The translations under genes were made by a program, and so were the position numbers. From a virus: a stretch of 36,561 nt of DNA. The notes below the pieces were generated by a model. The model saw only the letters and a program-made list of their open reading frames with translations. It had not been told where the DNA came from and did no database searches. Shown one piece after another: positions 16,052 through 24,310 of the stretch (positions are counted from its first letter, which is position 1; each line of letters begins with the position of its first letter). The stretch lies in IMG/VR virus record IMGVR_UViG_3300012936_000059, positions 1-36,561 of that record; one strand, written 5' to 3'.

Positions 16052-19000
16052 ATGCGGTTAACAAACAATACACCTTACAGCGTCAATATAATAAAGTCAG
16101 ATCAGGTAAAATCTGAAAAATTTTCTTCTTTAACATCTGATACATTGGGTATTGCTGGACCTTCTATAAAAGGTCCAGCATTTGTACCAAAAATAATAAG
16201 CGACTTTGAAGAAAATAGTTCTGCAACAGGAATCCTTAATACATTTGAAGACACATTTGGAAAAATAACTGACTATAAACAAATGCCTAACTCAATTGCA
16301 GCTGTTAATGAATGGTTTTCTCAAGGCGGTGCACAAGTAGCTTATGTTAGAATTCTTGGAGCAGGCAAAAATGGTATACCTAACGAACAAGGAATTGTTG
16401 AAGGAAGTGGATTTTTAGTAAATGATCTAGTCGTTAGCGGATCATCTACTCCTGGTTTTGCAGGAAACAATTCTTTTTCTACAAATAATAGTCAGGAAAA
16501 CATGCCAGGTAAAACTGTTCTATTATCTTCTTTTTTCAAACAAAAACAAAAATATAAAGAAACAAGTGAAAACACAATACACATATCCTCATTTGACGAC
16601 TATTTATCTCAGAGTAATTTAATACAAAACGAAGACGATATATGTGAGCTAATTACACATACTATTTTTTGCGCTCGAGGATGTGACATTAACATTGATG
16701 AGACTGAACTGGATACTCCTATTAGCATATTACATTTAAAAAACAATGATTTTAATACTTTAAAAGACTTAAGTGACGATAGAAGATTTACTCTAAATAA
16801 TCAAAAGACTCGATATAGAGAGAAATATTTAAATACACATTATAAACACTTTTTAGATAAAGGTCATGTTGTTTATTCAAAGTTTTTACCTTTTCCTGCA
16901 ATGATCAACAAACATGGATTAAAAGAAGCAGGAGATTTAAATGATAATTTTCATAATTTACTATTATCTACAAATGATTACCAACTAGAAGATTTTCAGA
17001 GTAAGTTTAAAACTGCTCAAACGCCTTGGATAGTATCACAACCTTTAAATAGAGAAGGAATTGAAGATAATAGAGAAAATTTAATTGAAAAATGTCTAAA
17101 TTTATTTAAGATCTATGCAATTGATGATGGCACTGCAGGAAATAAATTTAGAATAAAAATAACACCTCAAGTCTTAGGTAATCGCAAGAATAAAACATTT
17201 TCAAAGTTTACTTTAACCTTGTCAATGTACAATAAAAACAACAACAGCTTTAAAAAATTATTGCAATATAGAAACTTAAATTTAAATCCTGATAGTAAAG
17301 ACTATATTGCAAGAAGAATTGGTACTGAGCATGAATACTACGACTTTAATTTACAAAAAATTGTAAGTAAAGGTAATTATTCTTTAACTAACAATTACAT
17401 TAGAGTAGAAGTTAATAAAAATATCGAGTATCATAAAGTTTCGATCTATGAAATTATTCCTTGCGGCTTTATGCCTTACCCTAAAATCGATTATAGTATA
17501 AAACAAGTGCCTTTGCACTATTCAACAAATCTTCTAAGAAAAAGTAGAATAGAAAAAGATTTGTCACAAAATTCTTCTTGGGGTGTTGCTTTTGATAATT
17601 TTAGTATTACATCACAGCAAGAAATTGTTGAAGGGCGTCAAGTTATATTTACATGTAGTTTTGATTCAGGATCATCAGAAGATCAAAAAGCACATTACTA
17701 CGATTATACAAAATACTATCAGGATAATTACATACAAAAGAATAGAAATAACTGGCACTATGCAACAAGCTCTCAAGAAGATACTACAAATTCTTTTTTT
17801 CATCTTGAAAAAATACTATATCCAGACATTAACAGTATTGATAATGTTAAAAAATGGATATATGCAATATACAGAAAAGATGGTAAAAAAACTTCTGATA
17901 TTACTTCAATAGGCAATAATATTTTTTCGTATAAGTACGTTGATATTGAAAAATTACTTAAATCAGACAGCACAGATGATAGTATAAATTCAGAATTTCT
18001 CTCGTTTGAGCTCTTTACATTTGGCGGTTTTGATGGTGTCAATTTACTAGACTACGATAAAAAACGAATGAATCAAAATGCTTTTGTCAAAGAGCTTGAA
18101 AACGAAGAAAACAGTGAAAATCCTAATAATAATAAGATGCCTACTTATAATTCTTTTAGAATTTCTCATAATATTTTAGTTGACGATTCAAATTGTGACA
18201 TTGATATACTTTCATTTCCTGATGTTGGTCACCACAAGTTTAATAAAAGCATTTCAGTACTTTCAAATGAAAATAGAAAATATCTGTCTGTTTTAAATGT
18301 TCCAGAATTTTCTGCGTCTGGTATTTTAAAAAACTATGATTTTTATGATATAAATTATAATTTACCTGATTCACAAGAACAACAGAGTCTAAATGGATCA
18401 ATTCAGCAAGATTTAAAAAATGGAACTAATGTAACAGTTGACAGTACAATTCAAAATAACTACAACAACAGATTTACTTTTAATGTTTGCAATACATTTG
18501 AAGCAGCTTTAAGATTTAATAGTATTGTACATGCTAGACACGTAATACAACCTTCAGTTTTGGCAATAAGAGCAATTGCAGGAAACATATCTTCTCCGTT
18601 AAGCATTAATAGAGTTTTTACAAATAGCGGTATAGATTACATAAAAGTTTATAATCTTAACTTTAATAGAAGAAATAATAATAATTTTGATAGAGTTGTT
18701 AAAAACTCTCTTTTAGGAAATACTAATATAAACTACATTGTCCCAGACACAATAGACAATCAGACGTTTTTAAATTTAAATTCACAAAATACTTCTATAA
18801 ACTTAAGAAATAGTCTTTCTAGACACGCACATAATACTAGAATAGTGAACAATATTAAAAAAAATATAAAATACTTAATTTACTTAGAAGATATATTGTT
18901 TAATAATATTTCTAAAATAATTAATCTAAATAATTCTTTAAATTTTAAAATAGATGAATTATTAAATAATTACAAAGAAAACAACACAATAAAAGATTAC

Positions 19001-19201
19001 TATGTAAGTTTTAACTCTGGGTCTTCTGATTCTGAAATTAGTGATGCATATAAAAATATTATGAGAACAAAAATAGCAATATGTCTATATGGTAACAGCA
19101 CTGAAAATATTCAAGAATTTAGATTAGATGATTTATTTAATATTACACAAAATAATTTAACAGAAACAGCAGACCAAGATATAGTAATTAATACCATATA
19201 A
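16052..19201 (+). CDS. Divergent tail sheath paralogue 3
   Basis: 1049 residues from ATG 16052; a TTG six bases earlier is in frame but less likely. The N-domain is clearly sheath-like (LGIAGPSIKGPAFVPK, VNEWFSQGGAQVAYVRILGAG), and the middle shares the AIDDGTAGNKFRI and YYDFNLQKIVSKGNYSL domain with sheaths 1 and 2. The C-terminus departs: PWFAPAG and FGQKT are missing, and the helix equivalent to ALDRINVRR is reduced to SLSRHAHNTRIVNNIKK, in an Asn/Ile/Lys-rich, very AT-rich stretch. Because the C-domain normally makes the inner sheath and tube contacts, this copy may cap or terminate the sheath or bind the baseplate rather than polymerise. It has its own late promoter. Confidence 0.82.
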   Translation: MRLTNNTPYSVNIIKSDQVKSEKFSSLTSDTLGIAGPSIKGPAFVPKIISDFEENSSATGILNTFEDTFGKITDYKQMPNSIAAVNEWFSQGGAQVAYVRILGAGKNGIPNEQGIVEGSGFLVNDLVVSGSSTPGFAGNNSFSTNNSQENMPGKTVLLSSFFKQKQKYKETSENTIHISSFDDYLSQSNLIQNEDDICELITHTIFCARGCDINIDETELDTPISILHLKNNDFNTLKDLSDDRRFTLNNQKTRYREKYLNTHYKHFLDKGHVVYSKFLPFPAMINKHGLKEAGDLNDNFHNLLLSTNDYQLEDFQSKFKTAQTPWIVSQPLNREGIEDNRENLIEKCLNLFKIYAIDDGTAGNKFRIKITPQVLGNRKNKTFSKFTLTLSMYNKNNNSFKKLLQYRNLNLNPDSKDYIARRIGTEHEYYDFNLQKIVSKGNYSLTNNYIRVEVNKNIEYHKVSIYEIIPCGFMPYPKIDYSIKQVPLHYSTNLLRKSRIEKDLSQNSSWGVAFDNFSITSQQEIVEGRQVIFTCSFDSGSSEDQKAHYYDYTKYYQDNYIQKNRNNWHYATSSQEDTTNSFFHLEKILYPDINSIDNVKKWIYAIYRKDGKKTSDITSIGNNIFSYKYVDIEKLLKSDSTDDSINSEFLSFELFTFGGFDGVNLLDYDKKRMNQNAFVKELENEENSENPNNNKMPTYNSFRISHNILVDDSNCDIDILSFPDVGHHKFNKSISVLSNENRKYLSVLNVPEFSASGILKNYDFYDINYNLPDSQEQQSLNGSIQQDLKNGTNVTVDSTIQNNYNNRFTFNVCNTFEAALRFNSIVHARHVIQPSVLAIRAIAGNISSPLSINRVFTNSGIDYIKVYNLNFNRRNNNNFDRVVKNSLLGNTNINYIVPDTIDNQTFLNLNSQNTSINLRNSLSRHAHNTRIVNNIKKNIKYLIYLEDILFNNISKIINLNNSLNFKIDELLNNYKENNTIKDYYVSFNSGSSDSEISDAYKNIMRTKIAICLYGNSTENIQEFRLDDLFNITQNNLTETADQDIVINTI

Positions 19202-19205
19202 AATA
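19197..19205 (+). promoter_or_regulatory. Late-promoter-like TATAAAATA
   Basis: This motif overlaps the sheath 3 stop codon and lies 29 bases before the gp26-like ATG. It differs from the T4 late octamer by one extra A. Weak evidence on its own, stronger as one of several TATAA-type motifs at stop codons in this tail cluster. Confidence 0.3.
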
Positions 19206-19225
19206 CACTGGAGTAATTTAACAAT

Positions 19226-20068
19226 ATGAACAAACTAGATAAGCCTATTTCTCCTGAAGAGATTGACAAGAAGGGTCCTATCCAAATACAAAATGTTGCA
19301 AAAGATGAATTTGGATTAGATATTCCTGTAGAAAATGTTCCTTTGCCTTCTATGGGAATAATCTATAATAAGGATAGCTCACTTTATAACAAAGAAGTAT
19401 TACAAATAAGACCAATGACAGCAAGAGAAGAAGATATTCTTACATCAAGAGCTTATATAAAAGATGGAACTGTAATATCAAAGCTTATCGATAGTTGTCT
19501 TGTTGACAAAACTATCAATTCAGAAGATTTAATTTCAGGTGATAGAACAGCACTTATGGTTGCGTTAAGAATTACAGGCTATGGTGCAGACTATGAAATT
19601 GAAGTATCTTGCCCGGAATGCGGTGCAACAAACAAGTCAACTTTTGACTTGGCTTCCTTACCTATCAAAAGACTTAAAGTAGAGCCTGTTGGTGATGGCG
19701 AAAACTTATTTGAAGTTGTTTTGCCTGTTACAAAAAAGAAAGTTCGCGTAAAGTTTCTTACAGGACATGACGAAAAAGAAATGATGATTATTAACGAAAG
19801 AAAAAAGAAAAAAGGATTTAGTACAGATACTTCTGTTACTGATAGATTAACTAGATCAATACAGTCAGTTGATGATATTACAGATAAAAATAAAATTTCA
19901 TTTTTTGTTAAAAATCTTCCTGTTAGAGATTCTCTTGCATTGCGTAGATTTTTAGATAAACAAGAGCCGGGCGTTGAAATGAAAAGTAACTTAAGATGTA
20001 ACAGCTGCTTTGAAGAAAGTGAGGTTGACTTACCAATTGGAACTTCGTTTTTTTGGCCTGACAGCTGA
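19226..20068 (+). CDS. Baseplate hub/assembly protein, T4 gp26-like, with zinc-ribbon cysteines
   Basis: 280 residues, CTGGAG site 10 bases upstream. Residues about 40-90 (LPSMGIIYNKDSSLYNKEVLQIRPMTAREEDIL) and the DRTALMVALRITGYG segment match the T4 gp26-type baseplate family. CPEC at 129-132 and CNSC at 258-261 form a likely zinc-binding pair interrupted by a beta domain. T4 gp26 (208 residues) acts in hub assembly; here the gene sits just upstream of the tape measure, a position held in lambda-like phages by tail-assembly chaperones. Its 3' end overlaps a second ORF in another frame over a run of seven T. Confidence 0.75.
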   Translation: MNKLDKPISPEEIDKKGPIQIQNVAKDEFGLDIPVENVPLPSMGIIYNKDSSLYNKEVLQIRPMTAREEDILTSRAYIKDGTVISKLIDSCLVDKTINSEDLISGDRTALMVALRITGYGADYEIEVSCPECGATNKSTFDLASLPIKRLKVEPVGDGENLFEVVLPVTKKKVRVKFLTGHDEKEMMIINERKKKKGFSTDTSVTDRLTRSIQSVDDITDKNKISFFVKNLPVRDSLALRRFLDKQEPGVEMKSNLRCNSCFEESEVDLPIGTSFFWPDS

Positions 20069-20279
20069 GAGTAAGCATTATATTTTAGAATATATTTACT
20101 TGTTAATTAGACATTTAGGCTTTACATATAAGGATGCTTATAATCTTCCTGTTTGGAAAAGAGATTGGTTTGTTAAAAAGTTTATAGAAGAAAAGGAAAA
20201 AGCACAAGAAAGACAAGCACCTCCACCAAGTAACAACGCAGCAGTTAATAGTTCTTCTAGAAGACTTTTTAGACAGTAA
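20010..20279 (+). CDS. Overlapping ORF upstream of tape measure; probable tail-assembly chaperone extension
   Basis: The frame is open from TTG 20010 (GTG 20019 is also possible) but contains no ATG and no good ribosome site, so expression may depend on shifting from the gp26-like frame. After the overlap the protein reads ILEYIYLLIRHLGFTYKDAY, then LPVWKRDWFVKKFIEEKEKA, a helical pattern typical of the second product of tail-chaperone pairs. The last 25 residues are Pro/Ser/Asn-rich. Position directly before the tape measure is where chaperone pairs such as lambda G/GT lie; they hold the tape measure in an assembly-ready state. The real start is uncertain. Confidence 0.65.
   Translation: MKKVRLTYQLELRFFGLTAESKHYILEYIYLLIRHLGFTYKDAYNLPVWKRDWFVKKFIEEKEKAQERQAPPPSNNAAVNSSSRRLFRQ
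20047..20056 (+). other. Candidate translational slippery site (GTTTTTTTGG)
   Basis: The gp26-like frame reads TCG TTT TTT TGG and stops five codons after the run. A -1 shift meets TGA at 20059-20061 and is useless. A -2 or +1 shift on the seven T enters the overlapping ORF, giving a fusion of about 350-351 residues. The downstream ORF has no ATG. Mu-type phages are known to use -2 shifts in tail-chaperone genes. Confidence 0.4.
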
Positions 20280-20327
20280 AAATATTTTTCGCATAATTAT
20301 ATAACAGTAAAGCTAGGAGCAACTAAA

Positions 20328-23300
20328 GTGGCTGACAATTCTAAGTTAATGCAACAAATGATTAAAACTCTTCAATCAATAGAGCAAAATACTTCTACTA
20401 GCTCTAGCAGCGGATCTGCAGGCATTAATAGTCAAATGTTTCAGGCAATGAATGCAGCGTCACAAATGATGAACTCAAATACACAAAGTGCGTCTGATAA
20501 TGTAAATAGGTTTGTTGCTTCGCTAGACCAAGCTGCAGCTAGATTCAAAGATCAAGGAAAAATACTCGGCTTTATGACTACTTCCTTTGACCAAATGGAT
20601 AAATTAACAGGAAGAATTTTTAGCAAAATAGGAAATAAAACTGGTATAACAAAACTATTTAAAGGTGTAAAGTCTGTTGGGTCTGGTATAAAAGAGTGGG
20701 GTTCTGCAATTAAAAATGCAGAAAAAGGCTTAGATAGAGTGTATATACTTGTCGACGGAATAACTTCAGCAATGGGAAGTATTATTGGAGGAACATTAAG
20801 CTTTGTAGGAAAAGCTATCGGCGGATTTATTAGCTTAGGAAAAGTAATTACTAACTCTATAGTGTCAGTACTTGGAAATGCATTGACCTCAATAACAAAA
20901 TTTGCAGAGTTTGCAGTCACCTTGCCTATAGAAATTGCAAAAAAAGCGTCAGAACTAGGAGGGCAGCTGAGGCAAGAGCTGGTAGAAGTAATTGGAACTG
21001 CTGTAGAAAACACAAAAGAATTGTTTGACTTGGCATCAAACGGAGGCGATGCATTTAAAAAACTAGGAGGAATTGCAAAAGGATCACTACTCTCTTTTCA
21101 AAGTGTAAATAGTACGATGACAAAGCTTTTTGGTTATGGAGCACAAGGCGCTGCAAAGATGATTGCTGATATTACTAGAAATATCGCTGATATGGGAGTT
21201 TTTTCCGAAGTATTTGCAAAGTCTACGACAAAAAGCGGAAAATCAATTGAGTTTATTACGAGAATGACTAGAGGAATGGGAATGCAGGCTGCAGATCTTA
21301 ATTATATTGTAGCTGAAGCATTTAAAAACGGTGAGCATTATTTTGAAACAATGACTCGTAACAAAGAAGAGCTTGATATAGTAAGCACTGAATTTGGTGT
21401 TAATAGAAAAAGATTGTCAGCAAATTTCTTTCAGCTTCGCAAAGACATTACACAGTTTGGTCATTTATCGGATATTGAACTAAAAAGGACAGCAGCATCT
21501 GCAATGCAATTAGGTGTAGAAATGAAAGATGTTGCTGCAGTATTTAGTAAGTTTAATACATTTGAAGATGCAGCAAACAGTGCAGCTTTATTACAACAAA
21601 CTTTTGGAATGAATATAGACGCACTACAGCTAATTAGAGCTGAAGATCCTATGGAAATTGTTGAAATGTTTAGACAGTCAATGCTAATGACTGGTAGATC
21701 ATTTGATGATCTTAACAGACATGAAAAATCTTTAATGGCTAGCCATACAGGAATGTCTGCAGAAGCACTTAAGCAAGTAATGAACTATAAAACGTTGGGC
21801 AAGTCCTACGAAGACATTAAGAAAATAATGAACGATCAAAAACCTGAAGAACGTCAAATTAGAGCAATGAAAGATATGGCATCTTCTATGGCAGAAGTTC
21901 AAAAAATTATGAACAAAAAAGACTTCTTTACAGCTTTCCTAGATGGTTTTTCAAAGTCAATTATGTATGGCACAACGTTTGGTGACGCAATGGCTAAAGT
22001 AAATAAAGCTATGGAAAACTTTTACGAAGAAGGTTTAAAGCTTGACGAACAAGGCAAAAAAAATCTAGAAGCAATAACAGCACCATTTAGCGGAATATTA
22101 GATGAAATAGTTGACATATTTAGTGTTAAAGGACTTAGAGGAATAATGTCAGAAGTTCTTGAAAATGTTAAAGAGTTTGTTGAAGACATAACAGATCCTA
22201 CTCGGTGCTTTGCAGGTATATCTCGCAAATGGGAACTTAAAATAAAAGGTCTTTTTGACTTTTCACAATTAGCTGATGATTCGAGCTTCTTAGGAAGATT
22301 AGTAAAAGTTACAGGAAAAATTATTAAATTTGTGCTTAAGTCATTTGTTGCACTTGGGCCAGGATTAATTAAAGTTGTTGGTGATGCGCTATTATCAGTT
22401 ACAAGCTTTCTTAGAGATCCTAACAAGTTTGTGCTAAGTGATACTGCTTTAAATATAGCAAAGTTCTTAGGGTTTACAGACGCTGAATGGGCGTGTTTTA
22501 AAACTGACATGGGTATTGCCTTAGCAGACATACAGGAATACTTGCTTGGCGTTGAACCTTCAGGAGGAAATCCTGGACAAAAAGGTCTATTTAGCAAACT
22601 TTTTGGCGAAGGTGGTGATGCAGGAGGTATTCTTGATAATGTAAGCACACAGCTAGGAAAAATGATTAAAAAAGCTTTAGGCATTGCAGAAAAGGATGAC
22701 TTTTTTACATCAGTAGGACAAAAGATTGTTGACGGCATGGTTGCTGCAAAGGAAAAAATAAAAGAGCTAGTTAAACCTTTGATGGATGGAATTAAAGAGT
22801 GGCTCATTAAAAATACAGACTTTGGTGCAACAATGTTTTCTACTCCAGGAGATTCTAGCGCTCTTGAGATAAAAGAAGGTGATTCTATTACGACTAAGGC
22901 AGTCAAAAGGTACAAGAAAGGTGGTGCAACTAAACTACTCGCAGAAAGTGCAAAAGATACTTATCGTGGTGCAACAGGTTTACTAGGTAAGATTCCTTTA
23001 GTTGGAGGTGCTTTAGAAACAGTAGCAAATTTACCTATGGACGTAATTGATTATGGTTACGGTGGCGAGTTAATGGCTGGTGCAAAAGGAGCAGTAAAAG
23101 CAGGAGTTGCAAAGAAAGCAGCAGAAGAAGCTGCAAAGAAAGCTGCAGAAGCATCTGCAAAGAAAACTTTCACAGAAGCTGCAAAAGGAGCAGTTAAAAC
23201 TGGAGCAAAAAGTTTAGGCAAAGGAGCAGCTAAAACTGTTGCAACAGGCGGTTTAAATTTAGCTGGAAAATTTGCATCAAAAGCGTTAGGGCCTGCTATA

Positions 23301-24035
23301 TCAATACTTTCTGAGTATGCTGAGAGCGAAATGAATATGAATGAAGCTCTTCAAGACCTAGATAAAAAATTAAAAAACGGAGAAATTTCTCCTGCACAAT
23401 ACAAAGTCATAAGCGAGTATATGCAAGAGCAAGAGACAAAAGGAATGTTTGCTCGAGCTGGTGGAGGTATGCTTGCAGCTGCTCTTACTGGCGCTGCGTT
23501 AGGTACATTTGCGCCTGGTGTTGGTAATCTTGTTGGTTTTGCTGCAGGTGTAGGAAGCTATATGCTAGGTAGTGCAGCTTCTGAGTATGCTTTTGATACA
23601 GAATCAGCGCAAGAAGCGATGGCTAAAAAACTTGCAGAAATGCAAGCAGCTGAAACTGCTTCAGTAGGAACAGCAGATCCAACAAAAGCAGTAGCTCAAG
23701 TAACAGAGCAAGTAAAGCAAGCACAGGCTCAAGCAGCTGCAGAAAGAAAAACTGAAAGAGAAGCTGAATTATCGCATGTAGCTGATAGATTTGTTCAAGT
23801 AAGTACAAATCAGGCTGACTCGCTAATGAACGCAATGTCTAGAGGATTTGAAGGTATGCATGTTATGTTTGATCAAGAGTCAGTAGGCAGAGTAATTGTA
23901 CCTTATATGACAGAGGTTCAAGCAAGACATGCAGGAAATGCAGCTACAAACCCAAGTCATAAAACGCCAGGAACTGGTAGCGATAGAGCTGCAGTAGCAC
24001 AAAATAGTTCAGTAGGATCAGCTGCGCCTGCTTAA
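20328..24035 (+). CDS. Tape measure protein
   Basis: 1235 residues from GTG 20328, chosen because TAGGAG lies nine bases upstream. The protein is mostly helical, with two hydrophobic Gly-rich stretches (about 140-200 and 1044-1090) that in tape measures may insert into the host membrane. The MQLGVEMKDVAAVFSKF and LMASHTGMSAEALKQVMN region (about 390-490) recurs in myovirus tape measures. Residues about 920-985 are an Ala/Lys-rich repeat zone, and the C-terminal part (about 1110-1150) is a Gln/Ala/Glu coiled coil. The tape measure sets tail length and fills the tube; at about 1.5 angstrom per residue this implies a tail near 185 nm. Upstream chaperone-like genes support the call. Confidence 0.88.
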   Translation: MADNSKLMQQMIKTLQSIEQNTSTSSSSGSAGINSQMFQAMNAASQMMNSNTQSASDNVNRFVASLDQAAARFKDQGKILGFMTTSFDQMDKLTGRIFSKIGNKTGITKLFKGVKSVGSGIKEWGSAIKNAEKGLDRVYILVDGITSAMGSIIGGTLSFVGKAIGGFISLGKVITNSIVSVLGNALTSITKFAEFAVTLPIEIAKKASELGGQLRQELVEVIGTAVENTKELFDLASNGGDAFKKLGGIAKGSLLSFQSVNSTMTKLFGYGAQGAAKMIADITRNIADMGVFSEVFAKSTTKSGKSIEFITRMTRGMGMQAADLNYIVAEAFKNGEHYFETMTRNKEELDIVSTEFGVNRKRLSANFFQLRKDITQFGHLSDIELKRTAASAMQLGVEMKDVAAVFSKFNTFEDAANSAALLQQTFGMNIDALQLIRAEDPMEIVEMFRQSMLMTGRSFDDLNRHEKSLMASHTGMSAEALKQVMNYKTLGKSYEDIKKIMNDQKPEERQIRAMKDMASSMAEVQKIMNKKDFFTAFLDGFSKSIMYGTTFGDAMAKVNKAMENFYEEGLKLDEQGKKNLEAITAPFSGILDEIVDIFSVKGLRGIMSEVLENVKEFVEDITDPTRCFAGISRKWELKIKGLFDFSQLADDSSFLGRLVKVTGKIIKFVLKSFVALGPGLIKVVGDALLSVTSFLRDPNKFVLSDTALNIAKFLGFTDAEWACFKTDMGIALADIQEYLLGVEPSGGNPGQKGLFSKLFGEGGDAGGILDNVSTQLGKMIKKALGIAEKDDFFTSVGQKIVDGMVAAKEKIKELVKPLMDGIKEWLIKNTDFGATMFSTPGDSSALEIKEGDSITTKAVKRYKKGGATKLLAESAKDTYRGATGLLGKIPLVGGALETVANLPMDVIDYGYGGELMAGAKGAVKAGVAKKAAEEAAKKAAEASAKKTFTEAAKGAVKTGAKSLGKGAAKTVATGGLNLAGKFASKALGPAISILSEYAESEMNMNEALQDLDKKLKNGEISPAQYKVISEYMQEQETKGMFARAGGGMLAAALTGAALGTFAPGVGNLVGFAAGVGSYMLGSAASEYAFDTESAQEAMAKKLAEMQAAETASVGTADPTKAVAQVTEQVKQAQAQAAAERKTEREAELSHVADRFVQVSTNQADSLMNAMSRGFEGMHVMFDQESVGRVIVPYMTEVQARHAGNAATNPSHKTPGTGSDRAAVAQNSSVGSAAPA

Positions 24036-24055
24036 TTTAATCAAAAAGGAAAACA

Positions 24056-24307
24056 ATGAAAATTCAAGATGTTAAAAAACAATTATTTGATGAAATGAAG
24101 CTGCCAGATTTGCTTGCGCAAGCACTTTCAAAAAAACTTGATATTCCATATGAAGAATTGGAAAAGTTAATACAGCAAAAATTTCAAAACAAAATTAATG
24201 AAGCTTATAGCTCTTTGCCAAATTTAAATAAAATAAAAGATTACAATGTTGAAAACAACATGAATATTGATGAATTTATCGAAGGCAAGAAAATTATTAA
24301 AGGATAA
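24056..24307 (+). CDS. Small helical protein between tape measure and baseplate genes
   Basis: 83 residues behind AAAAGGAAAA. Largely amphipathic helices (MKIQDVKKQLFDEMKLPDLL; IPYEELEKLIQQKFQNKI), no membrane segment, no Cys, no catalytic motif. It lies 21 bases after the tape measure and three bases before the next gene, so it is co-expressed with baseplate genes. A small baseplate or assembly factor is possible; no family recognised. Confidence 0.65.
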   Translation: MKIQDVKKQLFDEMKLPDLLAQALSKKLDIPYEELEKLIQQKFQNKINEAYSSLPNLNKIKDYNVENNMNIDEFIEGKKIIKG

Positions 24308-24310
24308 GTT

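Noticed and set aside
20047-20061. Ordinary -1 frameshift at the T run
   Set aside because: The -1 frame hits TGA at 20059-20061 after two codons, so it cannot reach the overlapping ORF; only -2 or +1 works.
22022-22915. 297-codon minus-strand open frame
   Set aside because: Lies entirely inside the tape measure gene; Ser/Pro/Phe-rich shadow of its codons without own signals.
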